Below the pieces are notes generated by a model. The model searched no databases and was not told the origin of the DNA. It saw only the letters and a list, made by a program, of their open reading frames with translations. Both the position numbers and the translations under genes were made by a program. Shown here piece by piece: positions 32,629 through 40,753 of a stretch of 64,000 nucleotides of DNA; within the stretch, counting starts at the first letter, position 1; each line of letters opens with the position of its first letter. Source of the stretch: Streptomyces abikoensis (GTDB lineage Bacteria; Actinomycetota; Actinomycetes; Streptomycetales; Streptomycetaceae); NCBI RefSeq assembly GCF_014648775.1, contig NZ_BMRT01000001.1, positions 496,001 through 560,000 of the forward strand. The letters run 5' to 3'.

Positions 32629-33711
32629 ATGTGGCCAGGACAGCAGCAGCCCGGGGGCGGACAGAACCCTCAGGACCCGAACGCGAACGTGAACCCGAAC
32701 GGGAACCCGAGCGCGAACCCGTACGCACAGCCGGGTCCGGGTCAGCCCCAGGGCAACCCGTATCAGCAGCAGCCGGGCTACCAGCAGCCCAACCCCTACG
32801 CGCAGCCCGCCGGGGCGCCGCCCGTACCGCCCGGCGCGCCCCAGTGGTCCCCGCCGGGGGCACCCGGCGCGCCCCAGCCGCAGGGCGGGGGCGGCGGCCG
32901 GGACAAGCGCACCACGGTGATCGCGATCTCCGTCGCGGCGGCGGTGGTCGTCGCCGCGGGCGTCACCGGCTTCCTGGTCCTCAAGGACGACGGCGGCAAG
33001 GACGACCCGGCGCCCGCCGCCAAGGACGCCAAGCCCTCCGCGTCCGCCCAGGCCCCGTCGCCCGCCGCGAGCTCCCAGGCGCCGCTGGACAATCCGCGGG
33101 CGGGCGGCAGCAGCGTCAAGCCCGTCGTCGACGGCTGGAAGGTCGTCGTCAACTCCAAGCGGCACCTCGCCTTCGACGTCCCCGCCGACTGGGACGTGCC
33201 GCAGGACGGGGCGGCCGTGCGGATCGACGACGAGGCCGACACGTCGGGCATGAAGCTGGCCGAGGCCATGTCCTCGCCCGCCTACTTCCAGCGGGAACAG
33301 TGCTCGGTCAAGAACGACCGGGGCACCGACGACACCTACTCGTCCGGCGTCGCCGGCACCAAGGGCGGCCAGGGCGCCAAGAGCCTGGAGGAGGCCGCCC
33401 AGAACGAGGCGGCCGCCTGGGCGTGGGCGATGTTCGACCAGAAGAAGCAGGGCAAGTACGACATCGGCAAGGGCACGGCCTTCAAGAGCGACCACGGCAT
33501 CACCGGAGCCACCGCGACCACCACGGTGACCAACGTGCCCAAGGCCAACAAGTGCTCCAGCGACGGCAAGGCCTTCACCGTGGCCTTCAAGGACACCAAC
33601 GGCGACTTCGCCGTCTGGGTCTTCTCCGGGGTCAAGGGCGACAAGCGCGAGGTCGCCGACGACACCATCAAGAAGGTCATGAGCACCCTGCGGCCGCTCG
33701 CCTCCTCCTGA
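32629..33711 (+). CDS. Membrane-anchored protein with Pro/Gln/Asn-rich cytoplasmic N-terminus
   Basis: This encodes 360 aa from ATG 32629. Residues 1-90 are low-complexity (GQQQPGGGQNPQDPN and repeated Asn-Pro, Tyr-Gln-Gln). A single membrane helix spans about 100-122 (TVIAISVAAAVVVAAGVTGF). An Ala/Pro/Ser-rich linker leads to an extracellular domain (about 165-360) with two Cys (EQCSV and NKCSS), likely a disulfide. This architecture is common in streptomycetes; function is unknown. Charge distribution supports N-in, C-out topology. Confidence 0.82.
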   Translation: MWPGQQQPGGGQNPQDPNANVNPNGNPSANPYAQPGPGQPQGNPYQQQPGYQQPNPYAQPAGAPPVPPGAPQWSPPGAPGAPQPQGGGGGRDKRTTVIAISVAAAVVVAAGVTGFLVLKDDGGKDDPAPAAKDAKPSASAQAPSPAASSQAPLDNPRAGGSSVKPVVDGWKVVVNSKRHLAFDVPADWDVPQDGAAVRIDDEADTSGMKLAEAMSSPAYFQREQCSVKNDRGTDDTYSSGVAGTKGGQGAKSLEEAAQNEAAAWAWAMFDQKKQGKYDIGKGTAFKSDHGITGATATTTVTNVPKANKCSSDGKAFTVAFKDTNGDFAVWVFSGVKGDKREVADDTIKKVMSTLRPLASS

Positions 33712-33715
33712 CGGA

Positions 33716-33783
33716 CGGTGGCCTCGCCGGAGCCGCTCAGCCGACCGTGAACGCCCCGCCCGGCGGCTCCGGCGAGGCCACCG
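33716..33783. terminator. 21-bp-arm inverted repeat reaching into the converging CDS
   Basis: Arms 33716-33736 and 33763-33783 are perfectly complementary. The right arm encodes the last residues of the convergent spermidine-synthase-like protein, so the hairpin is a likely two-way terminator that is partly coding. Confidence 0.75.
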
Positions 33784-34582
33784 CCTCCGCGTCCCGGACC
33801 GGTACCGCGCCCCGGGCGAACCGCTCCAGGGCCGCCCCGTACTCGACCCGCGCGGGGAACGCGTCGGCGGCGGACCGCCGGGCCAGGTCGGCGAGCGGCG
33901 GCTCCCGGTGCGCGGCGACCAGCACGGCGTTGCCGAACCGGCGGCCGCGCAGCATCGGGGCCTCCGCGATCACGCACACGTGCTCGAAGACGGCCGCGAA
34001 CGTGGCCACCTGGGCGCGCAGGAAGCCGAAGGGGGCGCCGTCCGCGAGGTTCGCCACGTAGTGGCCGTCCGGCCGCAGCACCCGCGCGACGCTCCGCGCG
34101 TACTCCAGGGACGTGAGGTGGGCGGGCACCCGGGAGCCGCCGAAGACATCGCCGATGATCATGTCGGCGGAGCCGGCGGGAGCCTCCTCCAGCACGGCCC
34201 GGGCGTCCCCGGCGCACACCTCGATCCCCGACCCGTCGGGCAGCGGCAGGTGTTCGGCGACCAGCTCGATCAGACCGCGGTCCGCCTCGACGACCCGCTG
34301 GGCCGAGCCGGGGCGGGTCGCGGCGGCGTAGCGGGGCAGGGTGAGGGCTCCGCCGCCGAGGTGGAGCAGCGTCAGCGGCCGGCCCGGTTCGGCGACGGTG
34401 TCGAGGACGTGGGCGATCCGGCGCGCGTACTCGAATTCGAGGTGGGTGGGGTCGTCGAGGTCGACGTACGACTGGGGTGCGCCGTCCATGGTCAGCAGCC
34501 AGGCCCGCGCCCGGTCCACGTCGGGCATGAGCTTGGCGGTGCCCTGGTCGACCTCGCGGGTCACGGGTATCGGTTCGTCCAC
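33737..34582 (-). CDS. Spermidine-synthase-like (fused-type) methyltransferase-fold protein
   Basis: This encodes 281 aa. After LLTMDGAPQSYVDLDDPTHL, which corresponds to the substrate-gate region of polyamine synthases, the Rossmann core shows LTLLHLGGGALTLPRY (motif I), VVEADRGLIELV, GDARAVLEEAP and ADMIIGDVFGG. The aspartates that bind polyamine in true spermidine synthases are not clearly conserved, so the substrate is open. Such soluble proteins are common in actinomycetes and usually called spermidine synthase by homology only. Confidence 0.82.
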   Translation of the reverse strand: MDEPIPVTREVDQGTAKLMPDVDRARAWLLTMDGAPQSYVDLDDPTHLEFEYARRIAHVLDTVAEPGRPLTLLHLGGGALTLPRYAAATRPGSAQRVVEADRGLIELVAEHLPLPDGSGIEVCAGDARAVLEEAPAGSADMIIGDVFGGSRVPAHLTSLEYARSVARVLRPDGHYVANLADGAPFGFLRAQVATFAAVFEHVCVIAEAPMLRGRRFGNAVLVAAHREPPLADLARRSAADAFPARVEYGAALERFARGAVPVRDAEAVASPEPPGGAFTVG

Positions 34583-34670
34583 TCCCCCATTGTTCCCCCT
34601 CGTGGCGGGGCGGCGTGCCCCCTGGTACCGGGGTCGCCGCCCCGCCCCGCCCTCACCGGCCGCCCCGCGC

Positions 34671-35804
34671 TCACGCCGCGACGGCCGTCACCGTGCCGGT
34701 GCCGATGGTGCGTCCGCCCTCGCGGATCGCGAAGGGCAGCCCGGCCCGGACCGGGAGGGGACGGTCCAGGCCGACCGTCAGGGCCGCGCTCCCGCCCGGG
34801 CCGACGCTGCCGCGCGGCCCGAGGCCGATCTCGCCGGTGACCTCGGCGGTCCGCAGATGGAAGCGGGCCCGGAAGCCGGTGCGGACCGGGGTGCGCCGGC
34901 CGCCCTCGGCCGGCGTCAGCAACCGCGCCCGCGCGGTGAAGCGCCGGTGCACGGTGGCGCTGCCCGGCGCGGCGACCACGTCCCCGCGCCGTACCTCGTG
35001 CCCCTGCAGCCCGCGCAGCAGCAGCGCCACGCTGTCCCCCGCCTGGGCGACCTCCATGCCGCGGCCGAAGGTCTCCACGCCCAGGACGTGGGTGAGGCCG
35101 TACCCCTCGGGCAGTTCGACGAGGTCACGCGGGCGGACGGTGCCGCGCTCGACGGTGCCGGTGACGACGGTTCCGCGCCGGGGCACGATCAGGACGCGCT
35201 CGACCGGCAGCAGGAAGGGCGCGTCCGTGTAGCGGACCGGGGTGGGGAGGCAGGTGTCGACGGCGTCCAGGAGGGCCTCGATGGAGGCGGTCCAGCGCGG
35301 TTCTCCCCGCAGCGCGCCCAGCGCGGAGACCCGGACGACGGGGGTGTGGCCGCCGTCGCCGCCCCGCGCGGTGAGCAGCCGCCGGACGTCCGCCTCGACG
35401 GCGTCGGCGCGCTCCGGCCGGGCGGCCTCGGTCTTGGTGAGGGCGACGACGAAGTGCTCCACGCCGGCGCGGCGGGCGAGGAGCAGGTGCTCGGCGGTCT
35501 GCGGCCGGACGCCCTCCAGCGCCGAGACGACGAGGATCGCGCCGTCGAGCCCGGCGGTGCCCGACAGCATGTTCCCGACGAACCGGGGGTTCCCGGGCAG
35601 GTCGGCGTGGGCGTAGTGGCGGGTGTCCGTCTCGTACGCGACGTGCGTGGTGGCGACCGTGGGGCCGGACGGGACGCGGCGCGCGGCGGTGCGGCCGAGG
35701 CGTGCGGTGATGGCACGGGTGAGTGTGGTCTTGCCGTGGTCGAGGTGGCCCATGGTGCCGATGTTGAGATGCGGCTTGGTGCGGGCATAGGCCTGCTGGG
35801 TCAT
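34671..35804 (-). CDS. tuf3: Divergent elongation factor Tu (EF-Tu3 type)
   Basis: This encodes 377 aa from ATG 35804 with AAGGAG upstream. The P-loop GHLDHGKTTLT (19-29) and all three EF-Tu domains are present, with domain 2/3 landmarks RGTVVTGTVERG and GFRARFHLRTAEVTG. It departs from canonical EF-Tu: switch I is about 20 residues shorter (SGPTVATTHVAYETD), the G3 region reads DLPGNPRF (68-75) rather than DCPGHADY, so catalytic His is Asn, and the NKxD guanine motif is TKTE (123-126). Third EF-Tu genes are known in streptomycetes and are expressed at low level or under stress. It is presumably not the main translation factor. Confidence 0.9.
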   Translation of the reverse strand: MTQQAYARTKPHLNIGTMGHLDHGKTTLTRAITARLGRTAARRVPSGPTVATTHVAYETDTRHYAHADLPGNPRFVGNMLSGTAGLDGAILVVSALEGVRPQTAEHLLLARRAGVEHFVVALTKTEAARPERADAVEADVRRLLTARGGDGGHTPVVRVSALGALRGEPRWTASIEALLDAVDTCLPTPVRYTDAPFLLPVERVLIVPRRGTVVTGTVERGTVRPRDLVELPEGYGLTHVLGVETFGRGMEVAQAGDSVALLLRGLQGHEVRRGDVVAAPGSATVHRRFTARARLLTPAEGGRRTPVRTGFRARFHLRTAEVTGEIGLGPRGSVGPGGSAALTVGLDRPLPVRAGLPFAIREGGRTIGTGTVTAVAA

Positions 35805-35830
35805 GGCTCCTTCTCTCCGGGATCTTCGGA

Positions 35831-35870
35831 CTCTCTCCGGATCTCTCCGGATCTCTCCGGATCTCTCCGG
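35831..35870. repeat. 10-bp tandem repeats in the leader of the EF-Tu3 gene
   Basis: ATCTCTCCGG is repeated three times exactly (35841-35870), with a fourth copy, CTCTCTCCGG, at 35831. On the coding (minus) strand the unit reads CCGGAGAGAT, which contains a Shine-Dalgarno-like GGAG, about 27-66 bases upstream of the start codon. Confidence 0.85.
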
Positions 35871-36104
35871 ACTCGGTGGACGGGGCGCCGCCGCGGCCCC
35901 GTCGCCCGTCACCCGGGCCGACCGCACCGGCCCCCGAGCGCGATGCTCGCGCACCGCCCTGGGCCCGTCGAATGCTTTTCGCCCGCTCTGCACCGCAGGC
36001 CGGCGGACCGGCCGGGCGAACGGAAAATGACCGTTCGTTTCTGCTTCTGTGCCGTCTCACGGAGATCACACCGTCCTTACGGCCACGTCGGTTACGCTCC
36101 TTCG

Positions 36105-36863
36105 ATGCTCGATACCGCCGCGCCGCCCCCCGGCCCCGCCGAGCGCCGCGCCCGCGCGCTGCTGCCCCCGTGGGTCCGGCTGGGGCTGCTCGTCACGCTG
36201 GTCGGCGGGGCCGTCGCGGCCGTGCTGCTCCTCCATCCGGAGCGGCTGCTCACGGGCGGCTGGCCGGACCGGCTGTCGGGCGGGGCGGCGGCGCTGGTGC
36301 TCTTCGCCGGCGCGTACGGGCTGTGCACGGCGGCGTTCGTCCCGCGCCCGGTGCTGAGCCTGGCGGCGGGTGCCCTCTTCGGGGCACCGCTCGGCACGAC
36401 GGCCGCCGTGGTGGGGACGGTGCTGGGCTCGGCGCTCTCCTTCGGGCTGGGCCGGCTGCTGGGACAGGACGCCCTGCGGCCACTGGTACGGGGGCGGTGG
36501 CTGACGGCCGCCGACCGGCAGCTGAGCCTCCACGGATTCCGTTCGATGATGGCGCTGCGGCTCTTCCCGGGGCTGCCCTTCGCCGGCGTGAACTACTGCG
36601 CCGCGGTCTCCCGGATGGGCTGGTCGCCCTTTCTGCTGGCCACGGCCCTGGGGAGCGCGCCCAACACCGCCGCCTACGTCATAGCGGGCAGCCGCGCGGC
36701 GTCCCCCACGTCCCCCGTCTTCCTCGGCGCGGCGGGCTTCCTGGCCGTCACGGGACTGGCGGCCGTCATCGTGGCCTGGCGGCGGCGCGGGCGCCGGGGC
36801 GAACGTCCGGACGGATGCCCGGGCACGCCGGCACCCGGTGACGCCCAGCCGTCCGGTGAGTGA
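36105..36863 (+). CDS. TVP38/TMEM64-family membrane protein
   Basis: This encodes 252 aa from ATG 36105. It has about six hydrophobic segments and the family (SNARE-associated/VTT domain) motifs: FVPRPVLSLAAGALFG, LGSALSFGLGRLLGQD and LRLFPGLPFAGVNYCAAVS followed by ALGSAPNTAAYVIAG. This is the same superfamily as DedA and possible lipid-scramblase-like proteins; exact function is unknown. N- and C-terminal tails are charged and Pro-rich. The start is 300 bp from the divergent EF-Tu3 gene. Confidence 0.88.
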   Translation: MLDTAAPPPGPAERRARALLPPWVRLGLLVTLVGGAVAAVLLLHPERLLTGGWPDRLSGGAAALVLFAGAYGLCTAAFVPRPVLSLAAGALFGAPLGTTAAVVGTVLGSALSFGLGRLLGQDALRPLVRGRWLTAADRQLSLHGFRSMMALRLFPGLPFAGVNYCAAVSRMGWSPFLLATALGSAPNTAAYVIAGSRAASPTSPVFLGAAGFLAVTGLAAVIVAWRRRGRRGERPDGCPGTPAPGDAQPSGE

Positions 36864-36997
36864 GCAGTCGGTACGCGCACGCAAGGGCTGACGGAGCTCG
36901 ACATCGAGGACGGCCTGGTCTTCGGCTTCTGCCAGGCAATGGCCCTCGCCCCGCACGCCGGGGAACTCTCCTCCTGACCGGCACCGACGGTACGAAA

Positions 36998-37040
36998 CCG
37001 CTGATGTCGGATCATCCCCCGCATGACCCGACATCAGCGG
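36998..37040. repeat. 13-bp inverted repeat, possible terminator
   Basis: CCGCTGATGTCGG (36998-37010) and its exact complement (37028-37040) are separated by 17 bases, in the gap between the TVP38 gene and the TetR gene. It may end upstream transcripts or serve as a protein-binding site. Confidence 0.55.
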
Positions 37041-37093
37041 ACACACCGGAGCCCGTCCGCCGGGAGGGACAACCGGCCGCCCCCTGAGTATAT

Positions 37094-37106
37094 TGGCTCG
37101 GAGCCA
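37094..37106. promoter_or_regulatory. Candidate autoregulatory operator of the TetR gene
   Basis: TGGCTC-G-GAGCCA is a perfect odd-centred palindrome 22 bases before the TetR-family start codon, beside an A+T-rich GTATATT. TetR proteins commonly repress their own promoters through such sites; assignment is by position and symmetry. Confidence 0.5.
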
Positions 37107-37127
37107 GTCAACGCAGGAGTTAAAGCA

Positions 37128-37745
37128 ATGTCTCCGCGCAGCCCAGCGGTCAACGAGGAGTTGCGACGCCGCTCCATCGAGCGCCTGCTGCTGGCGACCG
37201 TCGAACTCGTCGACGAGCGGGGCTACGAGGCGACGACCCTCGCGGACATCGCGGACCGGGCGGGCACCGCGCGCGGGCTGGTCTCCTACTACTTCCCGGG
37301 CAAGCGGCAGCTTCTCCAGTCCGCCGTGCACCGGCTGATGCACCTGGAGCTCGCCGCATGCCTGGAGCACGAGCCGCGCACGCGCGAGGGACACGCCCTG
37401 CTGGCCCGCGCCATCGACGCGATCCTCGGGCTCGCCCGGGACCGGCCCCGGCTGATGCGCACCCATATGGCGGGCATCCTGACCGCCGAGGGCTTCATCC
37501 AGTGCCCCGAGCAGCAGCGCCTCGCCGCCCTGCTGCGCGACACCATGGCCCACTACGGCTCCGCCGACCCGGAGACCGACTACCGCCTGCTGCGCGCCCT
37601 GCTGATGGGCGCGGTCGTGGCCATCCTGCTGCCGGGGGCGCCGATGCCCGCGGAGCGGCTGCGCGCGGAGCTGTTCCAGCGGTACGCGCTCGCCTGGGAG
37701 CTCGGCTTCCCGCCCGGCGAACCGCCACCGGCCCCGGGGGCCTGA
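37128..37745 (+). CDS. TetR-family transcriptional regulator
   Basis: This encodes 205 aa from ATG 37128, preceded by CAGGAG; upstream in-frame codons overlap the palindrome and are unlikely to be translated. The HTH is LVDERGYEATTLADIADRAG followed by TARGLVSYYFPGKRQLLQSA (about 25-65). The helical C-terminal ligand domain is normal in length. The motif GLVSYYFPGK is typical of TetR proteins. The target is unclear: neighbours on either side are a TVP38 membrane protein and a ferredoxin reductase. Confidence 0.92.
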   Translation: MSPRSPAVNEELRRRSIERLLLATVELVDERGYEATTLADIADRAGTARGLVSYYFPGKRQLLQSAVHRLMHLELAACLEHEPRTREGHALLARAIDAILGLARDRPRLMRTHMAGILTAEGFIQCPEQQRLAALLRDTMAHYGSADPETDYRLLRALLMGAVVAILLPGAPMPAERLRAELFQRYALAWELGFPPGEPPPAPGA

Positions 37746-37914
37746 CGGCCCCCGAGCGGGGAACCGACGGGCCTCCGCCTGGGGATCTGACGGGCGCCCG
37801 AGCGGGGAACCGGCGAGCCCCGCCTTCAGGGGCCCGCACCCGTGTGGCCCTTCTGCCCCTGCCGCGACCCGGCCGTCGATGGGATCCTGGACGCACCCGC
37901 GGGAAGGAGCCCTC

Positions 37915-39279
37915 GTGCTTCGCGTCGCAGTCGTCGGATCGGGACCGAGCGGTGTCTACACGGCCCAGTCCCTCGTGGAGCAGCGCACGGTGCCGGGAGT
38001 CAGGGTCGACGTGCTCGACCGGCTGCCCTGCCCGTACGGGCTGGTGCGCTACGGCGTCGCCCCGGACCACGAGAAGATCAAATCCCTTCAGAACAACCTC
38101 CGCACCGCCCTGGAGCTGCCCGGCGTGACGTTCCTCGGCAACGTCACCGTGGGCGACGGCCCGGGCGAGGTGACGCCGCGTCGGCTGCTGGAGCTGTACC
38201 ACGCGGTGGTCTACTGCGTGGGCGCGGCCACCGACCGGCGGCTGGGCATCCCGGGCGAGGACCTGCCGGGCAGCTTCTCGGCGACCGAGTTCGTCTCCTG
38301 GTACAGCGCCCACCCCGACGCCGCGCCCGAAGGGTTCGCCCTCGAGGCGCGCTCCGCCGTCGTCATCGGCGTCGGCAACGTGGCCGTCGACGTGGCGCGG
38401 GTGCTGGCGCGCCGCGCGGACGACCTGCGGCCCACCGACGTCCCGGACGCGGCCCTGGCCACGCTCGCCGCCAGCCGGGTGCGGGAGATCCACATGGTGG
38501 GCCGGCGGGGACCGGCCCAGGCCCGGTTCACCACCAAGGAGCTGCGCGAACTGGGCACCCTGCCGGGCGCCTGGGCGCACGTACGGGCCGACGAGGCCGC
38601 GCTGGACCCGGCGTGGGCCGACCCCTCCGCGCTGTCCGCGGCCGCCCGCCGCAACGTGGAGGTGCTGCGGGAGTGGGCCGGGCGGCCGGACACCGACGGG
38701 CTCCGGCGGATCCGGCTGCGGTTCTTCCTGCGGCCCGTCGCCCTGCTGGGCGACGAGGCCGTACGGGCGGTGCGCTTCGAGCGGACGGCGCCGGACGGGA
38801 ACGGCGGCGTCGTGGGCACCGGGCGGTTCGAGGAGATCGAGGCGCGGCTGGTCCTGCGCTCGGTGGGCTACCGCGGAGTCCCCATCCCCGGGCTGCCGTT
38901 CGACCCCGAGCGCGGCACCGTCCCCCACGACCAGGGGCGCGTGCTGCGGGACGGCGCGCCCTCGCCCGGCGAGTACGTCGCGGGCTGGATCAAGCGCGGG
39001 CCGACCGGCGTCATCGGCACCAACCGCCCCTGCGCCAAGGAGACCGTGGGCTCGCTGCTCGCCGACGCCCGGGCCCTCCTGGCCCGCCGCCCCGCCGAGG
39101 ACCCGCTCACCGCCCTGCGCGCGGCCGGCGGGGACCCGGTGGAGTGGCCGGGCTGGCTGGGCATCGAGGCGGCCGAGGCCACGCTGGGGCGCCGGCTGGG
39201 CCGGGGCACCGTCAAGATCCCGGACTGGGAGGGCCTGCTCGGCGCCGCGCGCTCGGTGGAGGGGACGGCAGTGAACTGA
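37915..39279 (+). CDS. FprA-like ferredoxin/NADP reductase (FAD)
   Basis: This encodes 454 aa from GTG 37915, with GGAAGGAG just upstream and the FAD motif VAVVGSGPSGVYTA at once. Conserved features of the adrenodoxin-reductase class follow: LPCPYGLVRYGVAPDHEKIK, the NADPH loop VIGVGNVAVDVARVLARR, EIHMVGRRGPAQARFTTKELRE, and GWIKRGPTGVIGTNRPCAKET near the C-terminus. It transfers electrons from NADPH to ferredoxin, for example for P450s, in the cytoplasm. The 3' end overlaps the convergent phosphatase gene by 68 bp. Confidence 0.94.
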   Translation: MLRVAVVGSGPSGVYTAQSLVEQRTVPGVRVDVLDRLPCPYGLVRYGVAPDHEKIKSLQNNLRTALELPGVTFLGNVTVGDGPGEVTPRRLLELYHAVVYCVGAATDRRLGIPGEDLPGSFSATEFVSWYSAHPDAAPEGFALEARSAVVIGVGNVAVDVARVLARRADDLRPTDVPDAALATLAASRVREIHMVGRRGPAQARFTTKELRELGTLPGAWAHVRADEAALDPAWADPSALSAAARRNVEVLREWAGRPDTDGLRRIRLRFFLRPVALLGDEAVRAVRFERTAPDGNGGVVGTGRFEEIEARLVLRSVGYRGVPIPGLPFDPERGTVPHDQGRVLRDGAPSPGEYVAGWIKRGPTGVIGTNRPCAKETVGSLLADARALLARRPAEDPLTALRAAGGDPVEWPGWLGIEAAEATLGRRLGRGTVKIPDWEGLLGAARSVEGTAVN

Positions 39280-40441
39280 CGTTCCGGCCGGCCGTCCCGA
39301 CCGGGTGGCGGGCGATGGCGACGAGGGCGACGTCGTCGTCCAGGGAGCCGCCCGCGTGGACGACCAGATCGCCGTGGAGGCGCTGGGCGAGCCGCTGGGG
39401 GTCGGTTTCCCGCCAGGCCCGGAGCCGGTCGGCGAGGGGGTAGAAGACGCCGTCGGCGTCGCGGGTCTCGATGACCCCGTCGGTGTAGAGCAGCAGGAGG
39501 TCGCCGTCCCGGTAGGGGAAGGTCTCGGCCTCGTAGTCGTCTTCGGTGACGCTGCCGCTCACCCCGAGGGGGAGGGCGGGATCCCGCACCGTCAGTTCCG
39601 TCGGCTCCCCGTCGCGCAGCAGGATCGGCGGCGGGTGGCCGCAATTGATGAGTCGGAGCACCTGCTCGTCGTCGGGGATGTCGAGGACCGCGGCCGTGAC
39701 GAACCGTTCCCCGGCCGACGCGTCGCCGGTGGGCTGTCCGGACTCCTCGGACCCCTCAGCCCCCTCGGACCCCTCGGTCTCCGAGTAGAGGGCGTTCTGG
39801 AGGTGTGCCACCAGCCGGGGCAGCGGTGGATCGCGATGGGCGGCGGCGCGGTAGGCGCCGAGCAGCAGGGCCGCGTCGCCGACCGCCGTCAGTCCCTTGC
39901 CCCGTACGTCGCCGATCATCACGCGGGCGCCCCGGGGAGTGCGGACGGCCGCGTAGAGGTCGCCGCCGATCCGTGCCCCGGCCTCCGCGGCGACGTACAC
40001 CGACGCGATGCGCAGCGGCCCCAGCCGCGTCGGCAGTGGCCTGAGCAGGACCTTCTGGGCGACGTCGGCCACCCAGCGGGCCTGGCTGAGCGCCTTTTGA
40101 TGGCCCTCGTGCACCGAGCGGAAGGCCACGACGAACAGGGTGATCACCACGAGCGCGATGATCTGCGCCTGGTGGTTGGACGTCCACAGCCCGCCGTGGA
40201 AGAGGCCGATGACGATCTGGGCGACCACGGCGAGGACGCCGATGAGGGCGGTGAGCCGGGGACCGGCGAACACCGCGGTGATCGTCGGGGCCACGACCAG
40301 CAGGGGGCCGAGGTGGATGTTGGGCGCGGTCAGCAGGTCCACCGTCACGATCAGCCCGATCAGCCCCAGCGGCACCGCGATCAGCGCACGGCTGGGGCGC
40401 CACGACCCTTCGGGGTCCGGCAGACGGTGCTGAAGGCGCAT
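39212..40441 (-). CDS. SpoIIE/RsbU-type PP2C phosphatase with membrane N-terminus
   Basis: This encodes 409 aa. Three to four membrane segments fill about residues 20-115 (LIAVPLGLIGLIVTVDLL, LGPLLVVAPTITAVFA, ALIGVLAVVAQIVIGLF, IALVVITLFVVAF). The phosphatase domain starts at LPTRLGPLRIASVYVAAEAG and contains the metal motifs IGGDLYAAV, MIGDVRGKGL, LINCGHPPPILL and LLYTDGVIETRD, then DDDVALVAI. An acidic Glu/Gly/Ser insert (about 228-250) is unusual. Such enzymes dephosphorylate anti-anti-sigma proteins in sigma-B-like partner-switching pathways; the partner is not in this window. Confidence 0.93.
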   Translation of the reverse strand: MRLQHRLPDPEGSWRPSRALIAVPLGLIGLIVTVDLLTAPNIHLGPLLVVAPTITAVFAGPRLTALIGVLAVVAQIVIGLFHGGLWTSNHQAQIIALVVITLFVVAFRSVHEGHQKALSQARWVADVAQKVLLRPLPTRLGPLRIASVYVAAEAGARIGGDLYAAVRTPRGARVMIGDVRGKGLTAVGDAALLLGAYRAAAHRDPPLPRLVAHLQNALYSETEGSEGAEGSEESGQPTGDASAGERFVTAAVLDIPDDEQVLRLINCGHPPPILLRDGEPTELTVRDPALPLGVSGSVTEDDYEAETFPYRDGDLLLLYTDGVIETRDADGVFYPLADRLRAWRETDPQRLAQRLHGDLVVHAGGSLDDDVALVAIARHPVGTAGRNVSSLPSPPPSARRRAGPPSPGS

Positions 40442-40494
40442 GCTTCCTGCTTACATTCCCCGCGGTCCGGGCGCCTGTCCAACACGAGGTCCGA

Positions 40495-40540
40495 CACGAG
40501 GTGGGCCTGTCGCCGTCCACGAGGTGGGCCCGTCGCCGTC
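40495..40540. repeat. 23-bp tandem duplication
   Basis: Two adjacent 23-bp units beginning CACGAGGTGGGCC (40495-40517 and 40518-40540) differ at one base. They lie in the 312-bp gap between the phosphatase start and the ung gene, where nothing else was recognised. Confidence 0.7.
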
Positions 40541-40753
40541 AAGGCCCGTCCAGAAGTAAGTCATAAAGGATGACAAGCCGATGGGGGGTCCCCGGGCACC
40601 GCGACGGGTGAATCCGCAGGACGCGCGGGAGCGTCGCACCGGCCGGTCCGCGCTGCCGTCCGGGCATCCCGACGGGCGCCGCCCTCGCCTCGCGTACGAT
40701 CTTTGCCTCAGAGCGACACCGTCCATACGTGAGGACAGGGAGGCACGGCAGCC

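Noticed and set aside
37023..37127. N-terminal extension of the TetR protein from 37023
   Set aside because: The extra residues cross the promoter-like palindrome and have no ribosome-binding site; the CAGGAG before ATG 37128 is better.
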